Part shown: one piece after another, positions 42,781 through 55,835 of the stretch
Layout: the number at the start of each line of letters is the position of its first letter
How positions within the stretch are numbered: the stretch's first letter is position 1
DNA from: Pagrus major
Lineage: Eukaryota > Chordata > Actinopteri > Spariformes > Sparidae
Length of the DNA: 64,000 nucleotides
Assembly (NCBI RefSeq): GCF_040436345.1
Contig: NC_133234.1
Location: 9,610,446 to 9,674,445 of the forward strand
Reading direction: 5' to 3'
Translations under genes and position numbers: made by a program
The notes under the pieces: model-generated
What the model saw: the letters and a program-made list of their open reading frames with translations, nothing else
What the model was told of the DNA's origin: nothing
The model's database searches: none

Positions 42781-45700
42781 GTAAGTGGCTGCCAAATCAA
42801 ACAGTGAAGTATGTTTTGTTGAAGTTTTGACTCAAGTTACATGCTGCACCGTGAGCTGAGAGTTTGTCTTGTTTCTGAAGTATCTGCAAGTAACTGTACA
42901 TTTGTTGCATAATCCCTGTCAGCTGAGCAGCACAGGGAATTGCGCCAGAGGCTGGTCTGCAGGGGTCTGCCTTGGCTTTAGTTAGACTCCAAAGGTTTGC
43001 AGAATCCATTACATCAGTTTCCCCCAGACATAATGTAGCAGTGTTTTGTGTTTTCAGCACCTTTCAAAACAAAATCATCTTTAGTGGTCATTGGATCTGG
43101 GAAGACATCAAGGTGGAGCAGAGAAATGGGCCTATTGATACTGATTTTGTGATATGGTGTGTGATATGAGTGTTTTGGCGATCATCATAATGCCTATTTA
43201 AAATGTCCTTCTGGACCTTACCTGTTAGGTAACACACTTAATGAATATATCCATATCTGCTTTAGCTGAGTCTGATGAACAGTTAATATTTGTACCTGTC
43301 TGACCAGTCTATCCATGTTTTTAGACCCAAACTCAGTCAAACATTATCACTGTGCAGCAGGTGGACAAATGTAATTTAGTAAAAGAAATGTCAGTGGTTT
43401 GTCTGCATAGAGAGAGAACCAATATGTGGTCTCTCTGTCCTGGTGCACCTTTTGTGCAACAAATGCTATACCAACTGTATCTAGGCAGCTTTGTCAGGAG
43501 CACATGTTTGATGGGTGATGGGTGAAACGCACTGGTGTTTCTTTCCTAAACAAAACCTGTCCTTGGGATGTGTCGAGAACAATGCACCCACAGGGTTTAA
43601 CCAGAAACATTATGGTGCTGTCATTGTCCTTCTGCTTGGTATTAGTACTGAGTGAATGTTTTTGGAGATAAAACTAACAGATGGTGATTGTAACTCTGTG
43701 CTGATGTAACCCAGTTACAGGATCTGTGCTTGTCACCTGCTTTCATCTGTCAGGGTTAAGTGTGTGCGTGTCTAAGTGTAAAGTGGTTTGTAGGCTCCTG
43801 ATTAAATCACTAGGTGGCTCTGTTGGTCTTCTCTGTATCATGTTAGGATCAATCAGATTAGATGTAAGTAATATCATTACCTTGAGAGGTGTACTGTTAT
43901 AATCATGTCTTAGTCTGTTGTGTTTGTTGTTACAGGATCCCCACTAAATGTATTATTTATGATATACCATCATCATTTTTTTCTCTTAGATCTTAGAATT
44001 GAACAATAATGTAATAAACACGAGGCACTTTGGAAATTGTGGATTCATATTGTGGTAGTTTGGTTACAAAATAGTCCAATTGTGCTGCACAAACTATTTG
44101 GAGATAATTGATTTGTTTTAAAGGTTTTTAAAGCTGTCCAAAGATGTTCACATCAGTGTGAGATGAAGTCATAGAGGGCATGACTTTAAGTGTCTTTGAC
44201 GGTCATAGAAATGTGGGAGTGAAATTCAATTTTTGGATTAACTGCTCCTTAATGCCAATAATTAGATTAAAGAATAACATAAAGTGTGTTGCCCATGATC
44301 ATAGGCTGCAGGGCTTGTAGAGACAGTGTACCGTCAGCTGTCAGTCAACACAAAGCGATCCTGACCATATTTTACAGTAAATGTGTAACATGAGACACAC
44401 ACGCACGTGCAGGACAGAGCAGATTGTATAATCCTCTGTGTGTACATTGTGTACTGATCCAGGACTCTAAACATGCAGTTGCAAAGAATTTACTATGTAG
44501 GCTTCAAAGTCATGAATTGTGTATTTATAGATTGTGTTTAAAACTGTAGCACCTGTGGAACAGTGCTTAACGTATGCACTTAGAGTCACGTTTCTTTACG
44601 TATATGATCTGACAGATGGTTCAATATCTGCTCCCCTCTGTGTTTAAGTTCACTGTGTGTGATAATGAACAGTGACTTATCCGAGCCACAACATACAGAA
44701 TCCACAAAACAAATAAAAAAACTTTCATGAGTACAATATGGAGATGTGAGTCTGGACAAGTTGACATGTCTGTGAAATCCTGGCTTTTCAGCACTATCAT
44801 TTTGCTCCAAACTGCTCAGTCATGCTGACACCCAAGCTTGTATTCAGAGAAATCCATTCACTTTTTATTAACTTAAGCAGTCTGGGAAAAGGCATTGCCA
44901 ACTGATTAAATTTGTTGCCATGCACCCACCTGCGTCAAAAAGCAGGGTGAGCGGATGTTGCTGTCTCTCCTCCATTGTAGGCCTATATGCACGTGCATGT
45001 GATGTAGAGAGTGCCTGTAAACTTTAAAGGTGCAATATGTAACATTTTCAGTTTAAAATTTTCAAACATTAAAATTAGGTTAAATTATCAACAGACTTTG
45101 AACAAAAAACTGTTTTGACGTTATGTCAAAGACATTTCTGTGTTGTGTTGCAAACATATCTAATGAAGTCAGCATGCTAACCAGCTAGCCCCAGCCTGTC
45201 CTGTCTTGTAATACTTTGTACCTCAAGAGGCAGTAGTCCGATACAATATATCCTACATTCACCTATTAAGAGGCAAAAATATTCTGGCTCTCTCACTGGT
45301 TTTCCATGGAGATGCCCAACCTCCTTCTTGCTCTTCTCTTGCTTTACGCCAGACTTGTCCCATGTCTTTATCGTCCCTCGAGTCAGAGCTCTGGTCGGAC
45401 CTGCTGTAAATCGCCTCTGTACTGTATTCTCTCTGTCCATCTCTGAGGCTGTGTTCAGTCCTGGTCTGGCAGTGTTCACTGAAAAGCTGCTAAGGCCGGT
45501 TATGTTGCCCCCTTGCCTGGGTTAACCCCAACACTGTCCTGGTAGTACAGCTAGCTGCACAGCTAACTGAGCTAACAGCAGCTACAGTCATGCATGTATA
45601 GAACCAATAATAATGTTCTTTTTACTGTAAGTTCTGGGTAGAAGACTTCTGCGTCATGCACTAGCGTACATTCAATTTGTCTATTTTTCATCGTGTTATT

Positions 45701-48700
45701 TGCAAAGTATATACGTCTTATTCATAAAATAAAATTCATCTTTGATGCTTTCATAGCTCATTAATAAAGACACTTTCATTAATGATAGTTTGGAGACCTA
45801 ATTTACCTGTTGGGCCACACAATGAAAACTTGAGTAGTTACACAAAACAAGCACTTAGTCTGAGGTGTTGCTGTTGGGTAACTATTAAAGACGCTAGCAA
45901 AGCAACACAGGACATAGAATAAGCACAGCAGAAAATCAGATGTTACTACCGTTTTAAACTATATATCTTTAAATGTTACAGTTACAACTGAAAATAACAA
46001 CAGAAACAAACATGTCGACTGGTTTTACATATGTCCACAATGCAAACCAACTGCCAGTTGTCCCAGTTGTTGTTATCATGTCACAGGGATTCAGCCTGTA
46101 AAGAGATTACAATTGGCAGCAACGATTCCTCAGGTAATATGCTGCCACTTATTAGTCTGGAGTATGAACTCAACAGGTGGCCAATTCTTACACATTTACC
46201 TTTTCTAAAATAAGCTTAGCCTAAATTGTTCTTTTTGTGTAGAGATGTACAAAGGACACATAAGCAAGAGCTTTTTACTTTATTGTGTATGCTGAACATC
46301 ACGGTGATTATCATTTAGTATTCCAAGATATCAGGTAGTTTAATGGACCGTTCTTAAGGTCATAAATAGGTCAAGTCTTTATTATGTGTTTTCAAGGTGT
46401 TGGAGAAAGGAAAAGTCTGGGCATTTTGACATTTTGACTCTCATACTCGATCATATTTTATATTTCTGGCATAGTGTGAGGAAATGTTTGTGTCATTAGT
46501 TAAATGCCAGACATTTTAAATGAGGCACTGCCTGAGCCCAGTTGGTCATGCTCAGGATGAAACCAACACTGGCTCATGTGCGCTCACTGTAGTAGCTGAC
46601 CTTGAGAGTTTCGTGTCTTCTCATAATGTTGTGCCAAAAACAGATAGTGTGTGACACATGCAACATGAGAGGGAAACACTGCCTCCCACCACCACCAGTG
46701 TTAAAACCTGAGGTCGAAGAGGGTTCGCCACGGTCGTCAGAGTGTCCTTTTGCAATTCATCACACTGTTGTTTTGCGTTGAAACCAACTGAATAACTCAT
46801 TTGGTGACAATGATGAACACTTTGGAGGGAACACTGGATGATGCGAAGGACGCATTCCTCTAATAAATGTATTCATCTGTCAAAGAGAACAGGATGTACT
46901 TGCATTGGAATCATGTTTTGTTGAGGATCAAGTGCACATACATCCTGTTCTGTTTGGAAGTACATCCTGTTGTGTTTCTCTATAATAAATGGAAATCATT
47001 AAAGTTTTTTATTTAATAGGCTATGTGACTTGTAACACGTCAGGATACACTGGAGAAAACATTGCATGATTTTTATGGTTTAGCCCAAATTTGACTTTTA
47101 TTTTACCGCTCCTTTATCAGCAGGACATGCAGCTCCCTATCCGCTGACTGAAGGTGACAGGGTGAGTGTGGCTGAGTAGATATACCGCCGCTCTATTGGT
47201 CGGAGCATGTAGCTATGTAAGGGCGGCAGCTGCACGTGTGTTTACACGTGTAGACAGCTGCGTGAGCGAGGCAGCAGTAAAGGGACATATGGATTCGTAT
47301 GTGCGGCGTACTTCTGGGCGAATGTCTTACTTTAAGTTGAATAGTAAAGGAAGTTGCAATGTCAAAATAGTAATTGGTGACATATAACGATGATGTAATG
47401 CACACTGCTCCGATAGTAATTGACGCTCAACTAATCAAACCTTACTGAAACTTGTGGAGCCCATCTGTCAGCGTGCGTCTGCGCACACACCGTGAAACAT
47501 CGTCTGAACCACAAGACAACAAACTTTAATAGTCGACTGCAGAAACAACCTCCACACAGGTCAAGCTGCAGTGCTAAATATGTCATGTCGATGTTTATCA
47601 GTTAATGTATGTATCCTTACGGTGCAACATATATAACTCGGTCAACCAATGAGATGTCAGTTAGCTGCGACGTGACAGCCGCCATTGGCTCGCCACCACA
47701 ATCCCCGCCCCCATTTTAAGTTATTCATAAATGTAGGACGCAGCCCACCAATCAACATGAGGTACGGTTTGTTCCGAGCACCAAAACCTCCCGACTTGTT
47801 AATTTCGCGGAGAAGTGGGCCAACGAAGCGAGCTACAGTGGATGTATCGACGGTAGTTACAGCAGTTTAGTGTCGATTTTGTGGATTTGAAAGCACTAGA
47901 GACAGCCCGGGACGGCAGCGAAACCGGCTGGATAGCTAACGTTATCGAGCAAAGGGGACGACCGCGCAGCTTTGTTCCGTGTTGGTTACTTGTGTTACTC
48001 GGACAACAAGGAGGAAAATGTCGGGAGAGCCAGTTCTCATCAAGCTGGAAACGGCCACGGGAACAACCAGTTCTTTCCCGGTGGTTTTGAAGAAAATAAT
48101 GGAAATGCCTCCGCCGAACATACTGGAAGGCGACGACGGTAAGAGGCGAACGATGCAGGCTAAAACGAGCTCAGCCGAGAAAAAAGCCGACAACGTAAAA
48201 ACAAATGGTGTTAAAAATATGTAGTAGATGCCCCCTAGGTTAGCTAGGTGTGGGACATCGTCGCGCAACTATAACTGACTCGTGTAGACTAATACAAAGG
48301 CGTTTTTTTTCTCTGATCGACCCATGGGAGAAACTAAGCTTTCTGAATCACTATCAAACAGTTGTGTTTAAAGGGAAGCTTTTGATATAGTCCAAATAAA
48401 GTCAATATAGTCAAATGGCGACATCTGCAGGCCATACCCATGATATTCGTTCAAACGGAGGAAATATGTTTGTGTTCGTGAAAACAAAAAACTGTACGAC
48501 TCTGTTTTAAAATACAGAGGTAGATTGAAAGGTCGATACTGTGTCGAGTAGCCCTCGAACGCATCACCAGATCTTCCTCACCATCTGGACTTCTCTAGAC
48601 ACGCCCCTCAATGTAAATGCTGATTTGTGGACAGAAAGTTACCTTCTTCCACTTGTAATTATTTGGTTTATTTGACACCAATGAGTAAGTTGCAGATACA

Positions 48701-51700
48701 CGAAGGAAAGTGCCACATGTCAAAGTTTGTGCTGCAAGGTGCACATGCACGCTAGCTATTATTTACAATGTGTCTTAGCTATTTTATTGATCGTCCTTCA
48801 CTGAAGCAAAGGAGGCTTTTCACGGCGGACATTTTACTTGTCAAGCAGGAAACGCATAGGTGACCATTAACGCTAATAATGAGGACTGTCTCAGTAAGTC
48901 ACGTCAGCGAGGAGAGCATACCAACACCTGAGCCCTGGAACAGGTTTACATGTCACAAATTCCACTGTAGGGGCTTCAGGCTCAGAGCATTCACGCAGAA
49001 ATTGTACATACTGTGCTGTGCTGAAAACATTTCTTTATGGTTATAAAACTTGCATTTGGTGAACACAATACTAAAATAGTGTACATCTGTAGCAGTTTGC
49101 TTATGAGGACTCAGCTGAGTCTTTAGTAGTATGGGGAAGAACTTCTTTTTTAAATTACTTGTAACTAAGTAACAGAAAAGAAGGGCTGAACTGTCTATTA
49201 GTCTTTGCTAGAGCAGTTTGCATAAGAGTAGACACAAAACTGCCTTCTGATTATGGATCATTTCCAATGCATTCACCCATTTCTGTGCAAAACTGCCTCT
49301 CTTAATCTAAATGTGTATCTGTCTTGTGTTTCAGACACTGACAAGGAAAAGCTGTGTCTGGGAGATAATGTTGACCTGGGCGTTGGAGGTGGCGATATGG
49401 GTCCTTCAGCCGCCCTGACCCCCGCTATCTGGGATAAAACCATTCCCTATGATGGTGAAAACTTCCACCTGGAGTACATGGACCTGGAGGAGTTCCTCAT
49501 GGAGAACGGCATCCCCACCTTGCCGGATGAGGACTCCCAGAATGGTAGCATCATAAAGACGGTGAAACCAAAGGCTGCACAGAAGTCAGCAAACGTGTCC
49601 CCAGTGGCCCTGCTGCCCATTCAGGAATTGGACAAGAGTGGGGAGGAAGTCGTGATCATCACCAAGAGTGACTCTGATATCATTTGTGATGTTACTGCAG
49701 GTGAGTGGAGTTTGGAGGATATTGTTAACTGTGTCAAACAGACCAACATGAAGTGAACAAGACCCTCAACATCAGTCTTCAGTCTAGTATTAATGCCTTA
49801 AGCTGGGTTGTTGTTCATATTAACACATAATTGCTTTTCCAACAGAGTGTCAGTTGCCTCAAAAATCTTTGCATCTGGTTTCTGTATTACTATCAGGTGG
49901 TGTCATTTGGCTCTGTCACACATGACGGGCAAACCTGATATGCTGTGATGCTGGAGTGACCTCAGAGTGTCAGTCTATGCATGAAGAAATTATTAGTGGA
50001 AATGGTTGATGGGATGACAGAAATGGATATAGATGGTGGTGCCCCTGCATAGCAAAGACAGTCAAGTTTACAATGGGATTATCAGCAGTCTGTACATGTT
50101 GAATGTCCAAACACTCACCCACCCTGCCAAAAGATGTAGCCTTGGTGCAGGTCACCTCTAAACCAGCATTACCTCTTAATTTACCAATTAAACAGATATG
50201 TAGAAGCTGGATAATTCACTTTGAAACATCCACAAGTTAATGCACAGAGAGGCAACTTTAACAACAGTCCCTGCGTGATTTATTTTTTTCCCCACAGCTA
50301 ATTCCAGAACAATTTTTTGGATTATTTTAAAATAAGAATTCTCTCATTTTGTTTTAAGGTGAAATTAAATCAAATACAAATATGTGTGGTCATGCAGGTG
50401 ACTGTGCCTGCTGACCTTCAGTTCTCATGTTCCTCTTCTGTCCGCTCAGAGGTGACCACTGAGGACGAAGAGCCCTCCGAGTCCATCAGTCCCGAGGAGA
50501 TCGAGATCGATGTGAACTACGAGCCAGACCCCACCGACCTGGTCCTCTCCAGCGTCCCCGGAGGCGAGCTGTTTGACCCCCGCAAGCACAAGTTTTCCGA
50601 GGAGGAGCTCAAACCACAGCCTATGATCAAAAAGGCCAAGAAGATTTTTGTGCCTGAAGAACAGAAGGTACAGTATGTACAGTATGTTTAACAGTCCTGC
50701 AGTTCTTTTTACTGCATTTGTGTATAGTTTATTTTATGGGGAGAATAACCCCAATAGACAGGCAAACGTGAGCATAAAGTAGGGCTTAAAATTGTAAAGC
50801 TGTATGTTGGAAGAACTTAAGGTGCTGATGAATGGTGGCCCGTGCTCATGTTCAGGTGTAATAATGATTTCTAGTTTAGCTGATACCAATATGAAAAAAT
50901 AGAAAATTTTGTCCTACTTCATACAATGTAAGACGACCATGTTTAGAGTAATTAAAATGGTAGGGTTAGGGTCAGTTTCTCGTGTTTGGTTATAGGGCTG
51001 TGCTATCAGCAATATTCTCTGAGAATGGAGAATGTTTACAAAGCTCAAAGCATGCTGAAAAGAAAATCTTGGAAATTCTATTATATATCTTGATATTATC
51101 TTAAAATTTCCCTGAAGAATGGAATGTAAACAATTTCATTGGCCGGTAATTTCATCAGCCGATTTCCGCACTCGAAACTGATGTAAGAGCAGAGACCTGC
51201 ATTTGAGGGTAGAAATCGGGTCGTGTCACAGTGAAGCGGTTGTGGAGACTCACAGTGACTCAGCAGAATGATAATCATCAAATTGATGTTTTCCTTCCTC
51301 CCCAATCTGACTGAGACTGCAGGTTTTGTTTAACAACACAAAGGAGCCTGGCTGCCAGCCATATTACACATTTGGTTGTTTTCATATTTAGGTGGATAAT
51401 AATATACACAAGGCTGTTGAACCAGGCTTCCTTAGTAGCCAAGCTCAGAAAGCATGTTAGGATCTGGTGATGTGTTACTTTGACCCACTCTAAACTCTGT
51501 TCTGTCTTCAGGATGAAAAGTACTGGCAGAGAAGGAAGAAGAACAACGTGGCTGCCAAACGCTCACGTGACGCCCGCAGGTTAAAGGAGAACCAAATCAC
51601 CGTCCGAGCAGCCTTCCTGGAGCGCGAGAATGCGGCCCTGCGGTCGGAGGTCGCCGACCTGCGGAAGGAGTGCGGGCGCTTCAAGAACGTTGTTGGTCGC

Positions 51701-51727
51701 TACGAAGCCAAATTTGGACAGCTGTAA
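42705..51727 (+). CDS. tef: Thyrotroph embryonic factor, PAR bZIP transcription factor
   Basis: Shared exons: 49335-49700, 50450-50667 and 51512-51727 (stop 51725-51727). Two alternative first coding exons both end in phase 1 and join 49335: 42705-42780 (alpha-like, 291 residues in total) and 48018-48138 (beta-like, 306 residues in total). The shared part begins [11 protein letters not shown] and carries the activation segment [20 protein letters not shown]. It then has the proline/acid-rich PAR region ([33 protein letters not shown]), the basic DNA-binding region ([20 protein letters not shown]) and a leucine zipper ending KFGQL. PAR bZIP factors (TEF, DBP, HLF) bind D-box sites as dimers and drive circadian output; in fish TEF also takes part in light responses. 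Identity to TEF over HLF rests on the beta N terminus ([14 protein letters not shown]) and on gene neighbourhood. Confidence 0.94.
42781..47160 (+). other. tef alpha intron, no exon seen
   Basis: Long first intron of the alpha transcript. It holds the repeat at about 45026-45610. No conserved open frame recognised. Scattered CACGTG words occur near 44405 and 44992. Confidence 0.5.
45026..45610. repeat. Interspersed fish repeat beginning TTTAAAGGTGCAATATGTAA
   Basis: The left end TTTAAAGGTGCAATATGTAA is the usual end of a dispersed percomorph repeat. The body includes TCTGGCTCTCTCACTGG and CTAGCTGCACAGCTAACTGA. The expected inverted right end was not clearly found, so the end coordinate is approximate. 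Confidence 0.45.
47160..48017 (+). promoter_or_regulatory. tef: tef beta promoter and 5' UTR
   Basis: The segment contains a tandem E-box (47233-47250) and a D-box-like GCTATGTAAG at about 47211. It also has a TATATAA-type word near 47630, CCAAT boxes near 47645 and 47747 with an inverted one near 47682, and a CCCCGCCCCC GC box near 47703. It then becomes CpG-rich up to the beta ATG at 48018. Confidence 0.5.
47233..47250. promoter_or_regulatory. Tandem E1-E2 E-box, 6-nt spacing
   Basis: CACGTG, six bases, CACGTG (whole site CACGTGTGTTTACACGTG). Two perfect E-boxes with a 6-7 nt spacer is the known high-affinity arrangement for CLOCK-BMAL1. CAGCTG words flank it on both sides. It is about 770 bases upstream of the tef beta start codon. 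Confidence 0.7.
48018..48138 (+). CDS. tef: tef alternative first coding exon (beta-like)
   Basis: It encodes 40 residues starting [15 protein letters not shown], with [20 protein letters not shown], which resembles the SFPLVLKKLMENPP stretch of human TEF. It ends GACGACG|GTAAGA in phase 1 and joins the exon at 49335. Confidence 0.9.
50854..51310. repeat. Dispersed repeat, copy 1 (pair with 55307-55835)
   Basis: AGGTGTAATAATGATTTCTA, then GGTTATAGGGCTGTG, TGGAATGTAAACAATT, TAATTTCATCAGCC and GGAGACTCACAGTGACTCAG occur in the same order at 55307-55835. It lies in the last tef intron. Confidence 0.75.
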
Positions 51728-54130
51728 GGGACCCTGGCACGAAAAATACATGAAAGTGTAAAAGGACATTCATATAACAGAGCACAGAGGTCAGGATAGG
51801 GACGTAGTTTGGCCGACAGATACCAAATCTACTGCACAGCTGAGAAGACGGTGTTTTGTGGGGGTGTTAGCCACATGGGTTAAATCTAAGTTGATGGTTG
51901 ATCTGATTTAATAGACCCTCCTCCTGACCAGAGCTGGGCATGAAACACCCGGGCTAGAAATTAACGCATCACACGATCTCACATGAATCGATAAAATGTG
52001 GGTGGCGTGCCTGCTTCTTCTGTATGAAAGTGATATGTGACAACTGCAGTTCTGTGGAATGATGTACACATAATCTTTACAGAGAAGCCTTACTTCTTCT
52101 AAGTCTTTTGTCAAATATTCTACTTTACAATAAGGATTTAAGATTTCATGGTTTGCTGATTTACTCACAGTGGTGTTCACAGCAGAGCTTATCTCTTAGG
52201 TACAAGAATGAAACTATGTGACCTTGTGACTAGTGATCCCACTGTTTAATGTTGACCTCTCCCTTCACCTCCCTTCCTTCTCCTCCCCACCTCCATCCTT
52301 CTTTTCTTCTCTTTCAAGTGAGGTGCCAGAAGACCAGTAAACATTTTGATTTATTCATTTATTTTCCGATGAATAAATAAATCAAACCGATGGCGATGGT
52401 ATGCGAAAACTCTATCAGTCAATCAGATGAAGAAGAGGAGGAGAGCATATGTGGGGGGCGTGACCGATGTTGCAAAGACCCAATATGTAGTTTCTTTTCT
52501 TTTTTCTTTTTTTATGACTTTATTTACCATCCATGTGAGTGAGATTAAAGAGTGAGAGGATATTCAAGTGCTTCTTCAGTGCACCTCTTTGATGAGGTGC
52601 ACTTGTATCATGTTTTGTACATCGTTGGCCGAATGAGATCATTTGATGTTTATTTTTTGGAAAAACTGGGGGTGTATTTTCATTTTTTTTTAAATGAGAT
52701 AGGTGATACTTGGGTAGCATATGCAATAGTTTAGACTATATTGTTAGTCATTATGATATTGTAGAAATAAACCTATTTGCAGGTTGCTTTCAGACATTTA
52801 ACTGAATTCTGAAACCTACATGTCCATCTTTATTTTTAACGTGGCAGATTGTGTGAAGAGCTGGGCTTTTCTTCGCCCACAAAACCTTTTGACTGTGACA
52901 TTTCCAATAATTTAAGCTTCTTCAGGGGATTGCAGTGACGTGGCAAAAAATGTGTAGCCACGTTCACTTCTCGTTATGTACAAATACTCATTAACCAGCA
53001 GCACAGAGCTGTATAGAAACTCTGCTTTCCATTCTAAGTGCTGTATCATACCATGACCTGGATGACAACAACATCTGCTTTCCATGTTTCAGTGTATCGC
53101 ACTGTCGCTCTTGTGCCGTTTTTGTCACTAAGGACGCCTGCTTTGCCCTCAACGAGTGGTCGGTGTTGACTCATCCATTTACGTCAGTAACACTCAGACG
53201 TGTTGTGTGTAGAGGCCACAGATGCATGTACTGTAAATAGTTGTAGCCTACCATTCAAACTCAGACACAGTGCAAGTCAAATTTTTAAACAACTGTTAAG
53301 TTTTAGGATGTACTGGTGGATGAATTTATCAGATATTTATCATCCAACTCTTCTCATCATTTGTGTCTGAACCTGTCCTCTGAGGATTGTAAACTGGCTG
53401 TGTCTGTTGCCAGCTTTTTTTTTTATTTTTTACTTTTTTTTTGACAAACCAGTAAGCCTCAATAGTTGCAGACTGTATTGGGGCTGCCCTCATCAATAAG
53501 GAACTCCCAGAACTCTTGAAGCCATTTCAATGCAGTGCGCAGTCTGCCAGTTTACAGGGGGGCATATTGTGTAATGTAACATAAACCCAGGATTATTTTA
53601 CTGTCCAATTCTGACAAAAAGCAGAAACTGTTATTTTGATGCTGTGCTTCCATCCAGACATGGTGACTTTTTACTAAAATAAACTCTATATTATGGTTGC
53701 TTTTTTAGGGAAAGGGTTTCCATGTGTGAGGAATGTTCTTCAAGGAGAAAATACTTTTAAGTTTAAACTATTATAAGCTCTTTTTCTACAGCTTTACTCC
53801 CAGCATTATTGACTTCAGTCAGAATGAGTCACATTCTCTATCACAAGGTCTCTGTAGTGTAACTTTTTAGATTTAACTTTAAGTCAAATTCTGACAAATA
53901 ATGAGCTTCCTGTCTCATTTTTAATGATTTTTAAAAAATGTTTTCTGCTATAATAAAGATTGCATCTGCCTTCTATCTGGAACCGGTCAATTTGTTAACT
54001 TTGAGGGATTGTTTTTAACCTTCCTGGTTCCATCTTTGTATTTCTTTGTAAAGAGATGTCTTGGCATTTTGAGTGTGGCTACCTTTTGTGTCTTGTATAT
54101 ACAGTATATATAAATAAAGCCTTGTTGACA
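51728..54130 (+). other. tef: tef 3' UTR
   Basis: About 2.4 kb of non-coding sequence after the tef stop, ending in a TATA/AATAAA-rich signal at 54113-54118. Another AATAAA-type word lies near 53952. No open frame with a recognisable product. Confidence 0.6.
54113..54118 (+). terminator. tef: Probable tef polyadenylation signal
   Basis: AATAAA, followed within 30 bases by a T/G-rich stretch (TTGTTGAC...GTGTTGAG), as expected for a cleavage site. Confidence 0.6.
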
Positions 54131-54494
54131 ACGTCTTCAAAGTGTTGAGCTCTTTCCTATGGAGATATCGCTTTATAGTTCCAGCAGCTTAGGTCCACAT
54201 TGAGGTCTGATGTAAAATAAAAACGGGTTCAAATGACAGGAATAGCTCTGAGCTCACAACATTCAGCATTTCAGATGACTTTCTGCCAGGAGACACCATG
54301 CTGAACCCATTTTTTTTTTGTATTCCCTAATAATACAATAAATCTCCACTATTGTCATCAATGGAAAGTTTTTATGATAATGAATTTAACATTTAAACTT
54401 AAAAAAAAAACTTTTTTAGTGAGTGAAACAGCAGAATAAGCTTCACTTGTAATACAACTATAAAGCTGTAAGTTGTAAGAGCTAAAGGTACAAA

Positions 54495-54560
54495 TTAGGG
54501 CTGCACGATATGGTAAAAAAAATAATTTTTGCAACACAATATTCATTTTCACTGAAAAAA
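54495..54560. repeat. Terminus of a hAT-like fish repeat
   Basis: AATTAGGGCTGCACGATATG is the usual end of a common dispersed fish element. The rest is degraded A/T-rich DNA. Confidence 0.45.
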
Positions 54561-54754
54561 ATTCTTAAAATCATGATGTCACATTTTTGGGGGGGTCTGC
54601 ACCAAATGTGTTCTTACATCTAGACAACAAAAATTTCAGGCAAGAGCATCTGTGCAGCCTTACAGTACTTCATTATCAGTTGTTTTGTCTCACATTTTAC
54701 CTCTCTCAAAGAATTGGAGACTGTGATTGGAATATTACACATGGCCATATTGTA

Positions 54755-55215
54755 ATTTGCGGTTTCACAGCAAAAGAGTGTTGCAGCATTCTCCTAAACA
54801 GCTGAGGTAGATGGGAACTTGTTGTAAAATGTAAAAAAATAACTGAATAAAAAACATAAAATGGCTCCATACAGCTAGTCTGGCGTACTCCAAGTCTCCA
54901 GATGTCTCAAGATCCCAGACTGATTTGAAAAGACATTATTCACACTCTTTTAAAGCTGAAATCTTTGTTCACATTCCGTCTGAAGTGGGTGCATGAGCTT
55001 GGCCTGACATTGAGAGAGTAAATAATGTCTTTTCAAATCAATTTGGGATCTTTGGGAAGTGCTTCTGGACACTTGGATTACACCAGACAAGCTGTATGGA
55101 GCCAGTATATGTTAATGTTTTTAACTGTTTTTTTACATTTTAAAGCAAGTCCCCATGTTCTTCAGTCATTTAGGACGATGCTGCGGCATTGTTTTGCTGT
55201 GAAGCTCCAGAGATG
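54755..55215. mobile_element. Long-armed palindromic MITE
   Basis: The two halves pair over roughly 180 bases each. The left arm runs TTCACAGCAAAAG, AACTTGTTGTAAAATGTAAA, GGCTCCATACAGCTAGTCTG and TTGAAAAGACATTA. The right arm, reversed, runs TTCACAGCAAAACA, ACTTGCTTTAAAATGTAAA, GGCTCCATACAGCTTGTCTG and TTGAAAAGACATTA. The loop is about 85 bases. No coding capacity. A/T-rich TTTTGGGTGAATTGATCC just right of the palindrome resembles the terminus of a common teleost repeat. Confidence 0.75.
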
Positions 55216-55306
55216 TTTTGTGAACTACAAAATTTCATCTGACTTTCCATCTGCATGGGGATGAGTAGATAATTAGAATTTTCATTTTTGGGTGAATTGA
55301 TCCTTT

Positions 55307-55835
55307 AAGGTGTAATGTTGATTTCTAGTTTAGCCGACACCAATATACAACAAAAGAGCTAAATTTGTCCCACTTCTAACAATGTAAGACAACTATGTTG
55401 TGAGTTGTGAAGATGTGAATTAAAATGATTTAATCTTATAAGGTATAACCAATATGAGTATTTTATGATTATTTCTAATGTGACTTTGGCTCCTATATTT
55501 ACATTCTGCTGTCTCTTCTGTCAAAACAAAGTGAGTATGGTTATAGGGCTGTGGTATAAACAATATGCTCTAAGACTAAAAATGGATGCTGAAAAAAATC
55601 TTTGATATCACAAAACAATGTTTCCCTGAAGAAATGGAATGTAAACAATTGTATTGGCTTGTAATTTCATCAGCCAGTTCACCCCGTGCACAACTGATGT
55701 AAGAGCTGTAGAGACTTGCATTTGAGGGTCGAAACCAGGTCGTGTGACAGTGAAGCGGTTCTGGAGACTCACAGTGACTCAGCAGTCTGATGATCGTCAA
55801 ACTGATGGCTTCCTTCCTCTCCAGCCTGTCAAAAT
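55307..55835. repeat. Dispersed repeat, copy 2 (pair with 50854-51310)
   Basis: Shares ordered words with 50854-51310: TTGATTTCTAGTTTAGC, GGTTATAGGGCTGTG, TGGAATGTAAACAATTG, TTGCATTTGAGGGTCG and GGAGACTCACAGTGACTCAG. It directly abuts the palindrome ending near 55305. Confidence 0.75.
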
